NCBI GenBank assembly: GCA_907165135.1
Contig: OU015566.1
Coordinates: 11,454,157 to 11,518,156 of the forward strand
Direction: 5' to 3'
Origin: Oikopleura dioica
Taxonomy: Eukaryota; Chordata; Appendicularia; Copelata; Oikopleuridae
DNA: 64,000 nucleotides
Under the pieces are notes generated by a model. The model did no database searches, had not been told where the DNA came from, and saw nothing but the letters and a program-made list of their open reading frames with translations. Shown piece by piece: positions 11,318 to 22,056 of this stretch. Positions within the stretch are counted from its first letter, which is position 1. Every line of letters begins with the position of its first letter. Position numbers and translations under genes: made by a program.

Positions 11318-12791
11318 GGCCGACTATGCTCTTGTCACTTACCAAATATCCCGAATGAAACAAATTCCAAATTCAATCAATACAGATATAAAAATAATCT
11401 GCTCTAGAAACCTGCAAATACAAAAAAACGCGATGTGAAAGTAATAGTTTATTAAAATAAGACCTTATCAGCATCATTCTGAGGAAATTATTTTAGTCAC
11501 TGCAGTTTTCTTTTTGAAAAAGATACACATTCCATCGGATTTGTATAATAATAAAACACACCATAATTTGTTAAATACGTTTTTTAACATTTTTTCTTTC
11601 CAAAAAGAATATTTTTGATTCTTCACTTGGAAACGTTCTTGTTTTGTTATCTCAATCTTAGAGCACATTTTTAAGGCATTTGTTTACCAACGAGCTTGAA
11701 ACGGTCATAATTAGCTGAAAAGGGGTAAAATCGGTATTTGTTGTTTTTGAACATAAGCTTCATTAAAATGGGGGGTTGTAAGCGAAAGAAAAACATGTAT
11801 GGAAGAAAGCAGGGGGTTATTGCGCTGAGAAAAAAGGGAGGAATTTTATAGGAGACATATGAACAAGAGAACATGGAATAGCGGCTCATATGCTTTGCTA
11901 TTACTCGGAACGCTCATTTTAAAACCACCCTGAAATAAGGGAAAATGAGACAGTATAATGTTGAATTATTACCAAAAGACATTACAGCCTGTAATATCTT
12001 CTTGAAAATTCTCACTGATAAAAAACTATCTGTCACTTCGCTGTGCCGGCAGGGGAAACAAGTGGTTATTTGAAAACATGTTGAAATTTTTTAAAGGTTG
12101 ACCACTACTTGATATACAGATAAGATGAAAATTGTTCTACAGACGTTTTCCCCCAGCGGCTTTTTGCGGATTTGACCAGGGCTGGCAAATTAGGGTCCTA
12201 ACAGCTGCACTACCGAAAAATTGTTAGGGTTCTAACTGAAAATTAGTGCTAATTAGTGCGGCATCCCCGTCCTACCCGTCCTATTTTTTTTCCTTGATAT
12301 TTTTTCGTCTATTAGGACTGAATCGCCGCCCTAACCGTACTAATTATGAGGCTCTTTTTCATCATCCAATCGGCGCGCGCTTCCCACCAGGCGCGGAGGA
12401 CAAATTGGTGGAAGATTGAAAAAAGAATGGAGCTGATTGGATGAGAAAAACGAATGACCCGCCATGATTGGCGGACCAATAAGCGCGCGCCTCGTTTAGG
12501 ACGATTTTAGTGCGGCTTTTTCCAACTCGTACTACTCGCACTAAAAATTTATAAAATGAGAGTTAGGGTTCTAAAAATAGGGTTCTAACTCAAATTAGTG
12601 CGGCTGGCGGGACCCTAATTTGCCAGCCCTGGATTTGACAGTTTTTTTTGACAAAAAGACGGGTCGGCTTTAGGATTAGAACAGGGACGATTCAGATAGG
12701 GGGGATGAAAGGATTATTCTGAATATACTTCTGTACAAAGTAGTATATAAATATATAATATTCGTCTATCAATATTGTGCAACTATCGAAA
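11318..12791. other. Intergenic with hAT-type MITE
   Basis: Between two - strand genes. Apart from the element at 12177-12631 it is AT-rich without coding signals. Confidence 0.5.
12177..12631. mobile_element. hAT-type MITE, 455 bp, with 8-bp TSD
   Basis: The ends are perfect inverted repeats of at least 22 bp, beginning CAGGGCTGGCAAATTAGGG on the left and ending in its reverse complement on the right. The 8-bp direct repeat GATTTGAC flanks it at 12169-12176 and 12632-12639. A CAGGG terminus with an 8-bp duplication is the hAT signature. The interior contains subterminal 'gttagggttctaact' repeats and a GC-rich centre, and no transposase frame. Confidence 0.85.
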
Positions 12792-15700
12792 TCAGATGCT
12801 GATGGTTCTGAGCCGTCGGCTTAGCAGCTTCTGTCCGGTATTTCGCGCGAGGTGGAAGATTTTGCCTGAGAAAAAATGTAAAGAAATTTTATGAATTGGC
12901 GATTCTTACTTGAACTTGAAGAGCATCGGCGTTTGCCAGTTGGCGTCAAAGAGTAGTCAATGATATCTTTGAAAAGCTTTAGGAGCTTTTCGTCTTTCTT
13001 TTCGTCGGGTTGATTTGTTTCCAGTCGGTCAATCACTGGATTCAAATTCGATTCGTAGCAGTGAACCTTTTTCCACAAAACTTCTTCGTCTTGTAGGTCG
13101 AACTAAATCAGATTTGAACAAACATTATGAACTCATGACATAAGAAAGAAAGGGACTAGATGACTTTGACATGTCTTTGTTGATGTCAAAGAAGACTCTT
13201 TTCTGTGGACATGTCAAATGTTAATGAACTTACATCGGGGGAAAAGACATCTCCATGGAACCCATAAGAGCTTGGGTGATAGAAGAAAATGTTGTCGTTT
13301 ACGGCAGCACTTTCAGCTTCATCGAGGAGGTCGAATTTGGTCATGACAAGCATGATCGGGCACTCTAATAAGAATGTGAATAGAGAAAGCTTGTAAATAA
13401 AATCGTACTCATTGCTTTTTCATCCTTGGATTCTTCCTTGGCGCGGATGATCGCCTTGAAGAGATTTACATTTGGGCGCTCGTCCGCCGCCGCAACGTAC
13501 AAGATCATGTCAATCTGACTGTCTTTCATCGGCGTTCGATATCTGTGAGGAGTTAGCTTGTGCGCTGGTGGAATTCGCTCTTACCGCTTCTTGCAAATCT
13601 CGTCGGGCAAAAGCAGCGCCTGGCTGAGGTTGCTCGGGTGAAGGCGTCCCTCGAGAATGTAGCGAAGCAACAGAGCTTGGTGAGCTTCGTCGTGGATCGT
13701 GTCGAATCCACGAGTATCCCACATGACTACTCGACCGCAGTGATCCTCAGCAGATCGTTTCCACTAAAAAACAACGATGTTATTACTGTGTACAGGTTAC
13801 ACGCTTCAGACAAATTTTAACAAGCCCCTTCCGAAAATTCTTAGGGCAAATATTTGGTCGTTTATGATTTCACCGCTCATTTATGTAAACATCTCTTGCA
13901 GTTTCTACTCTAGTTTTCTGCTGCCTTTTCAGAATACAAATACAGCTTTGCTTACCGTGGGGTCAAAGTGTCGATGGCGTGGCCGATAGCCGCCGTTATT
14001 GGCGTCCGAGACGGTTCGATGACGTCGGTGATGTTCTGGATTCTCGTAGAGTACAACGGGATTCAAGTTGTGAGCGCGCCCAGTGCCGTAAGGAGCTCGA
14101 TCCACCCACTCGCCAGTTACAGACATCAACAACGAGTTGATGAGGGTCGTTTTTCCGGAGTCGTGTGGACCGATCACAAGTACATTCAAGGGGTCTAAAG
14201 TTTTTATAAAAAAATTGTCTCGTCGAAAATACAGGATAAAGAAGACACGGCGAGGATTAAAGAACATAATAAAGATGTCTGGAGTCTCCTTTTGTGGCAA
14301 GTGATAAGAGCTCAGATGGATTATTGGAGGATTAGCTTTTTAAATTACGTCGTATGGGCTCGAGAAAATGCTCGGAAAAGCGAAATAAACTACAGGAGAT
14401 GATCTCGATAAGACAATCTCAAAACAAAAATTTTCTTTGAACAAAAAATTGAACAAGATTTTACGATTATTACCTGTAATGTACTGAAGAGCTTTTCGAA
14501 TACAAGTGTTGTCTTTCGATCGACCTTCAGGGAGAACTCTAAGGCTCTCCCGTCGTTCGATGAGCTCCGAAACATATCCTGGAACAACAGGAGTTCGTCT
14601 GATAGATGATGAGTTGTATCTCTGTCTCGGGTGCCTCTCTAGAATTTTTATCAGCTTACAATAAATTCGCCATATAATTGCGCTGCGCTCTGATTTTCGT
14701 AATCGGGTCATTCAGTTTCAGATTTTAATAAAATATTCTCAATTGTTTGTAATAGATTTTTTCGATAGTGGAAAGTCGAAGCGGAATCGCAAGAAAAGCC
14801 CACGTGATTAGGTGGTTATATATTTACTGAGCGCAGCATGTGAAAATTGCAAAACGCCGGTTTGCTTATTGCGTGATACTACTAGTAGCCTTTGCCCCTG
14901 TTACAGACGGGATTTACAGTCGATTAAGCGAGGACGTCTACTGAAGGCGACTTACGGTGAGGGATCATCAGGGGCTTGGGAGACGTAGACGGCGAAGAGG
15001 ATGAAGAATCGAAGGCTTCTTCTTCGAACACCGGCTGTTCCAGGATGTCGATCTCGGACATTTTCATGTGCCGGAAGTCGCTGAATGGACATTTTTGCTA
15101 AGCTTGATGAATAAACAAAGGCAACTTTTGAAGATTATTAGCGTGGAAAGTAAATTTATCCTTCAGACAACGCCCTAGCGAAATGTTAGTCAAACATTTC
15201 TTCGAAGTTATAAGAAGGGCAAATCCTTAAGAGTCATGTGAGCACCTCCATGGTAACCTCCTCATTTGTACAGGGGTGGCTCGGGAAAAGGTCAAGATTA
15301 CGTTTATCCATCTTTAACCCATCCTTCTCAAATTGACGAAACGGGACTAGAAAATGAACTCGGAACTGTAGGTGTGATTTTGATAGCCGAATCAACATTG
15401 ATTTTTTTATCATCGTCTGAGAAAAAGGGTGTGACTTAGACGGAAAGAAAGACTCCTGTGATGATATCTGGAAAGTCAGAGGAGGGGTTGAGACTCACGG
15501 GTTCGAAAATGATTGATGAGAAGTTAATCGAATTATTTGATGAAGGGCAATTTATTCAAAGAACTAGGGACTTGTGGTTTTTGTCCTGTTTTGAATAGCC
15601 TATTCACGTGACTCGCACATTATGTAAGATTTACAAGTTCTTTTTCGAAGATTTAATACCTTAGATCGTCGAAAAGGTCATCTTCTTCCCTCGACTCCTG

Positions 15701-16483
15701 GCTGAAGTGGTTGGGAGTTGACTGAACTCGTCGAAGCTGCTTGATATCTTTCGCCTTCGAAGAGTCGTTGTTGTTGACTTCTTTGTCGAAGCTCTCCTGC
15801 GAGTTCTCCGAGCTAGACATCTCGTCGGTCTGGTAGCCAGAACTCGGAAAACTGCTGCAGTAGCGGATCGAGGAGCCGCGTCTTAAAATTTCGTTTATTT
15901 TTTATCTCTATTTTATCAATTATCGACTTACATAAGTAGAATGTATATTGCAAAATATTTTAATTAATTTTCTCGTTTAGCTTGTTTCTCGACAAAAAAA
16001 AGAGATATTCAGATTTGACCAATGGAGATCAATCACATTTTTGATTGAAACCAGAAGGAGCTGGAGCTACTACTGAGTGTACACAAAGAAAGGAAAGAAG
16101 AAAAAAACGACGCTATTCGATTTTAGTGAGGGCGAAATTAAGTATTTATTGAGAACACATCAATTAAAGAAAACTTTTTTTTATGTGAAAGGCATGGAAA
16201 ATTTTAACGGTTTGCTAAATATTCCGTTTAGGTCCTTAACTTCTCTGTTTAAAACTCCAGCTAAATTTGAATAAGGAATTATTTCTCCTAGATCCAGTGC
16301 TCACTTCCCACTGGCCGGATCAACTCTGCCCCCAGGGAAGATTCAAGATAGTAAAACGAGTGAATTAAAGAGCCCAAGAGACTTTTCCAAACATGCTTAC
16401 CTTTCACTCTTCTGTTGTTTCATCGGAATGTCGACGCATTCAGAGACTTCTTCTTTCTCTTCGTAAATCACGTTCATGTTCAT
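12792..16483 (-). CDS. IFI44-like P-loop GTPase
   Basis: Ten exons: 16483-16401, 15881-15660, 15080-14956, 14638-14474, 14194-13956, 13763-13585, 13542-13409, 13364-13234, 13102-12910 and 12865-12792, all GT-AG with matching phases, giving about 514 aa. The first about 190 residues are Ser/Glu-rich and probably disordered. The GTPase core has G1 'GPHDSGKTT', G3 'WDTRGF' and G4 'TKFD', preceded by 'NVLVIG' and 'MILYVAA' strands. The motif set and spacing resemble the IFI44/IFI44L family and related TRAFAC GTPases; that placement is inferred. The protein ends with a basic 'LLSRRLRTISI'. A MITE lies just past its 3' end. Confidence 0.65.
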
Positions 16484-17136
16484 TGCTGGTTGATTTGTTA
16501 CTGTTTGGTTATTACAGGAGTGCGGCGGTAGCTGCTTAATTGTTTGTTGGCTCTTTTGAAAATTGAAAAATTCTAGGAGGTGGTTGTCTGTTTGGAAAGT
16601 ATAAAAAGGGAATGTTATGCTTTCGAACTTTTGAATGGAGGATATATATTTCGAATTAACTTTGTCCCCGATGGCGCTAATGCGGTTAGCGAAGCTCTGA
16701 ACGGCTCGAGGTCGCTAAAGTGGTGCCTTGGACTTACTACTCCGGTAGTCAAGCCACTCCAGCCTGGCGTGGTCGAGCCGAAATTACAATTTTATGGCGC
16801 GTGGTTAATTTTGGTAATTTTGACTTTTTCGGCGATTATCATAATTTCTTCAATTGAAAGTAGAGTTGATTAAAATTTGAGCATCACAAACTCAAATCAA
16901 ACCCTCCCCTATCCCAAGAACCCTAAACCTATCTAAAAGCATCAGCGAGAAAAGAGTAAACTTGAAGTCATAAAAAAACATATTTTCTCTGAGAAAACTT
17001 ACTGATTCTTCTATTTTGATCATTTTGTGGACTGATCTTCATAAAAGAATGAAAAAGAATCGATACATAAAAAAAGCTTTTCCTTGAAAAAACACGTAGT
17101 GAGCACTAATAATCGACTCTTTTGGACCGTCAGAAT

Positions 17137-17596
17137 CAGGGTGGCTATTTTGGATTTGGGGGTTAGTTGGAATTGGATTGGATCCAATCCAATAAGGTTT
17201 GGATGGAATTTGGATGGCCAGGGTACCGGATTTTGTTGGGAAAAATTGGGCAATTGGGGGAAATTGGGGAATTGGATCCAATAAAAAATATGTCGCTAAA
17301 CTATGCAAAGAAGGGTCATTTTCATGATTAAAATGAACAATTTCGGATAAAAATCATTGTTTTGGCTATGTTGATCCTCCTTTCGGATAAAAACTAACTG
17401 TTTCGCTTCTTTTCAAAGTACTAAAAGCCTTGGAAAAATTGGAAATCCAATTGGATCTAATTGGAATTGGGGATTTTTGGGGAATTGGGTAATAATTGGA
17501 TTGGGTTGGATTTTGGATGGATAGCTTGGACTCAAAATTTATTGGATGGAAATTGGATGGCCAGACCCCAAAATTTTGTCCAAAATAGCCACCCTG
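17137..17596. mobile_element. hAT-type MITE, 460 bp, with 8-bp TSD
   Basis: Terminal inverted repeats CAGGGTGGCTATTTTGGA are at 17137-17154 and, inverted, at 17579-17596. The perfect 8-bp duplication GTCAGAAT flanks it at 17129-17136 and 17597-17604. The interior is a run of 'ttggattgg'-like repeats that create spurious frames on both strands. The terminus resembles that of the element at 12177-12631 (CAGGGCTGGC), so both may be moved by one hAT transposase. Confidence 0.85.
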
Positions 17597-17700
17597 GTCA
17601 GAATGTGAGACATGTGATCAGGGACAATACTTTATTCATAAAAATTTACGAGGCGGGGGATTTCTCGCCATTATCACTTCTGAGCCCAAAACGTCACTTT

Positions 17701-18278
17701 GACGCGCTTTTTTTGCGGTTGGATTTTATAACTTTTGATAGAGTTAACCAAACCTGGAGTTTATGGGCTCAAAATGATCCTCTCGAAAAATAAAAATTTT
17801 CCAATGCATTAGTTTTTGAAAATTAGGTACCAATTTTCCGGAAGTGATTTTAGGTACCCCTAAATGTTGTTCAATCGGGACGAAACTAGTACCAAAAAGA
17901 TCGCCATAAAATTTCATGAAGATTGATACTATAACCAGACTATAATCTATCTTTTTGAGCATTTTATCACAATCTCAAGATACCCAAAAGTACTGAAATA
18001 CAATTACCGTCTATTTTGTAAGGACACGTTCGAAACGAAGCAAATTGAGTACCATTCTTCATGAAATTTTCTGGCGATCTTTCTGGTACTAGTTTCGTCC
18101 CGATCTAACGATATTTTAGAGTACCTAAAATCATTTCCGGAAAATTGGTACTTAATTTTCAAAATCTAATGCATTGGAAAATTATAATTTTTCGAGAGGA
18201 TCATTTTGATCCCAAAAACTCCAGATTTGGTTAACTCTATCAAAAGTTATAAGAATCCAACCGTAAAAAAAGCGCGTC
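17701..18278. repeat. Long imperfect inverted repeat (fold-back)
   Basis: The left arm begins GACGCGCTTTTTTTGCGGTT at 17701; the right arm ends with its inverse, AACCGTAAAAAAAGCGCGTC, at 18278. The arms are each about 240 bp and about 90% identical by eye, including inverted copies of 'gatagagttaaccaaa', 'ggatcattttga' and 'cgggacgaaactagtacc'. They are separated by roughly 100 bp. No clear target duplication is seen. Confidence 0.8.
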
Positions 18279-19233
18279 TTTGGAACAGAACAGTGCTAAT
18301 TTACCTTTCGCCAGAAATATGATTGAAATTTACGTTTCATTCAACCTAAGGAGCTACCGTCTCTTTTTTTAACTAAATTGGATGCTTGAATCGAAATGAA
18401 GAACGGAGATTTATAAGTAGGGTCATCACTTGAGCGGGTTAATTTGTCCTGCATAATATTTTTAAAAAAGATATTATGACGGATTAATGGATGCGCGTTC
18501 TATTTTGGCACTGAAAAACTTTTGTTCACGACTGTCGTTCGCGCAATCACGTGGATGTAGCATAGGGATAATGTGTATTTTTGAAGTTGTAAATGTTTTC
18601 GGAATTACTTATTCAAAGGTCGATGATTTAAAATTAAATTATTGCCTAGACTAGTGTTAAAGTCTGAAGGTGTCTGACTGAAGTTGTCAAGTCTACTGGC
18701 TGATTTTCAACATACCGGGCTCATTTTAACGTCATACATATCAAGTTGGTACTAAAAGAATGAAAAAATTTGCGATAGGCGGTCTAATTAGGACCATTTT
18801 TTGTCAATATCGAAGGCAATTTTACATCACTGATATTTTTCAAGGGCTACTGAAAATCGTTATTCTATCAGTGACATAATGTTAAAGTCGAAAACAGAAT
18901 TCCTGAGCCGTTTCGTCGAGGGTTTGTTTATGAGAACGACGAGATAAAGCCTCGGTCACAGGGCAGAATCGTCGTGTGGGAGCATTAAAAATCGTGCGAT
19001 CTTCGAGATAGTAGTGACGATCTGAGTATCCCAACGACTCAAGTCGTTACATAATGGGTGGAAGGAAATTTATGACTATCCACGTGACATAACACTGCGA
19101 GTGTTGCGTGGTTTTATCTTGGGTAGAAATGATCAATCAGTTTTATGGCCACTGAATCAATAATAAAATAATAATTTTTACGAAAAGTTAATATCTTTTG
19201 CCATTGATAAATAATTTTATTGCTCAGCGAAAT

Positions 19234-19626
19234 TTAATCACCTGGCAGACTACTTGGTAGACAATAGTCCACTAGAAGAAAACCGTTAAGAAAACCAAGA
19301 AGACAATAGAAAATAATGGTTGCGTAAGGGTTACGTACGGCAATTGAGCGTTTTTTAACCAGTAGCCCGGTTTCCTTTTGAGGAAGTTTTTTTTCTGTTG
19401 TTTCCTAAGGGGAGTGTCTTTTCAAGTTCAACACCTACTTTCTGTTCGCCTGTCTCGTGGACGGTGAAGATATCTGCAAAAGGAACATAATTGATGCCAA
19501 TTACATTCAAAATAACATAAGCAGGATCGGATTTATTCAAATCAGATAAATATTTGTTCGAAGACCTCCTTTAGCATTCATTATCAAGTGCACCCAAGTT
19601 CTGAGCTCGCTAATTATGTTTGACAT
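19234..19626 (-). CDS. Small single-pass membrane protein
   Basis: Exons 19626-19566, 19473-19439 and 19404-19234; phases match (g|at, then phase 0). The second intron is only 34 bp, with a good acceptor (CCCCTTAG). The protein is 88 aa: a short N-terminal part (MSNIISELRTWVHLIMNAKG), a polar Lys/Glu-rich middle, then 'KKRSIAVRNPYA' and a hydrophobic helix 'TIIFYCLLGFLNGFLLVDYC' followed by SLPGD. The basic flank before the helix predicts a cytoplasmic N-terminus. The family is not recognised. Confidence 0.5.
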
Positions 19627-20941
19627 TGAAACTTTTTCCTCTAACCAACCTTATTCGTGTAATTGCTCAAGGAAGAATCCTTCAATGAACAACTCGAATT
19701 TATACTGTTTTCTCTTTGTTACTGTTCTGACACTCGCATTCTTTTCAGACTAGACAAAAAATAATTGTAGAGAACACGCTCTGTAACATTTCTCAGCATA
19801 AATTTCCATTTATCTATGACGCGAAATCGATTTTTTATTCTGCCCTCCCGAAGTGACAATTCATGTTAATTTCTGATTCAAGGGGAGATGACTCTTTTAC
19901 GCTAATTTTATATGTTTTGATGAAAAATTTAAATGACGAAATTTCAACCCCGTCTAAATCCATCTGGTAATCTTATGGGTATCGATATAGAGTTCTTGTT
20001 GATGGGGAAGTACCTGATCACATGGTGGCGCCATCTGAAACCGCGGTGTTCTTGATTGACCCCAAAAGAAATCGTTTTCGCTGGTTTTTCTTAACGCTCT
20101 TTGGAGAATCTTCTTGATTTGAAATCTTTTTGGTTGGGTTTGCCCAACTCTAGGGATGCTTATTTCTTCTTTAGTTTTTTGGTCGTTTCCTTCAAGTTGT
20201 TTCACAACTCGAAATGACCATCACGAGAGGAGCTGCGTCCTGTACGTCCCCTGCTGCTCTGGGCATTGGCCAATTGGACTTGCCCAATTAGCAGCCTCAG
20301 CCAATCATGTGACCCGTCAGATTCCACAGAAGATGTTCCTGAAGGCAGAAAGAATGAGTTCGATTCCCTGAAAGCCGCGTGACAACAGGCGAACGCAACC
20401 CGCTGAACCTTTTTCTTACCCGCGGGCTGCGAATATGGAACATTACGTAAACCGCAATTAGATTAAATTAGTGATTACGTAAGAGGAAAAAGAGGATTGT
20501 TGTTGATGAGAGACTTGAAAAATTGCAAAAAAAGGCAGACACTTGTTTTCAGTCTCACTATATATGACTTCAGAAGGAGAACTAGGTCAATTGAGGTCAC
20601 AATCAACTAACGTGAATTAAAAAAACTACAGTTACTAGTAACTTACTACATAGTAATTCTACTGTAAAATACTCGATTCCCTAATTTCAAAATCTGCTGT
20701 CCGGTGCGATCTTGTTTCCGCGAACTTGCTACCTATTCCAAAATGAGATTCTCTGGGGGTCTTTTTTGATTGATGAGTTTGGCGAATTAGGAATTCCATC
20801 CTTGATCGTTGACCTTCTTTCCTTACGTGACCAGTTTTGAATAGCCTTGGAAATTCCTGACGATTACAGTCAGAAATCAAGACAAATCGCCGACAGTCCA
20901 AACCTGTGTTTTCAGGAAGAGACCTATCCATGTCAGAAGTT
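19627..20941. other. Intergenic; possible promoter near 20.25 kb
   Basis: Several CCAAT-type boxes cluster at about 20268-20310 (ggccaattgg, gcccaatta, gccaatca) in a locally GC-richer patch. Short frames nearby on both strands do not form a convincing gene. Confidence 0.3.
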
Positions 20942-21862
20942 CTAGACTTGTGTCGAGAACCATTTGATCTTCTGAAGAAGATCGAGTAGGGAGAAGATCA
21001 TCCACACGAGGATCCATAGAAAAATCAGCGACTCATGAATTTCGCTCGACGAAAATAGACAGAAATAAAATGTATTCAGTCTCATAGAAAGGATTAGCCC
21101 CAGGAAGTGGGTTTGCGTCAGAAATCGCTGAACTTTGGAGTCGTAAAGAGACCAACAGATCATGTGAAACGCATCTGCATCTCTCGATGCGGTGATTTTC
21201 AGCACCTTTTCGGCTGATGCAATTATTGCTCTCTTCCATGATTTCAGGTGACCTGCGAACTTCCAAGTGCCGGTCTATTAGGATGCTAATTTCAGCCAAA
21301 TAGAATGTTTATTGACGGAACTCATCATCATCTACAGTCGATTGGGGGCGACGAACTCTTACGTAAGAGTACTGTAAGAAATCAAATTTTCAAGAACTCA
21401 TCAGATTCCAAAAAGATGACTTCCAGGGTTCGTACAAAAATGCACTCTTACATGAGAGGCAAAATGAGTAGCCAGATTTTGTCAACTGTGGGAAGTGAAA
21501 GAAAACCAAATCGACGCTTGAATTCTATCAGAGCCTCTCCCCTCATGTCAGAGGGTTTAATTTGGTTCTTTCTCAGCATGAGCCGAGGCTGAGAATTGCG
21601 ATGATAGAATTTATTGTTGAATGAGTGTCGATTTTCTCAGAATAACTATAATTCCGTTGGATTCTAAGAATTCCATGCGGGGAGCATATCCTGCTAACAA
21701 AGACGTACCCCATGTGACATGGGCCATGTCATACCTTTGTGACATAAGACACGTCGATTTACGGTGAAGTTCGTTTGTAAACATACGAATTTCAAGTTGA
21801 AGTAGCGGGATAAACGTCGTCTTTCTTGAGAAGTTTGACAGGATGAACGTATTTTCTAACAA
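20942..21862 (-). CDS. Probable multi-exon membrane-protein gene, model incomplete
   Basis: Several - strand open stretches look coding but cannot be joined with certainty. One starts with Met at 21862 ('MLENTFILSNFSRK'). Another covers about 21610-21440 and ends 'RRFGFLSLPTVDKIWLLILPL' just before a GTAAGA donor. A third, after an acceptor at about 21262, runs to a stop at 20942 and contains 'LIFLWILVWMIFSLLDLL'. The hydrophobic helices suggest a multipass protein. It may be a decayed gene. The family is not recognised. Confidence 0.3.
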
Positions 21863-22056
21863 TGCTAGTCAATCGCACTTGACATTTGAACATGGTAAGT
21901 TGCACACTGATACAAATCATAAAATGATATTGTGCGCTCCAGTAAGAGCGACCTCTATGAGCTGTCAAGAAAAATGCGGTATATATACTCGCGAATATTG
22001 TTAACCCTCATCAAATCAAAATAATAAATAGTTTATTATTTTGCCAAAGGCAAAAA

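Larger units (their letters stand above)
16484..19233. other. Intergenic, repeat-rich
   Basis: Contains the hAT-type MITE at 17137-17596 and the fold-back repeat at 17701-18278. Open frames here lie in or next to repeats. No gene is supported. Confidence 0.5.

Noticed and set aside
17020-17308. Overlapping frames on both strands
   Set aside because: Produced by the simple-repeat core of the hAT-type MITE.
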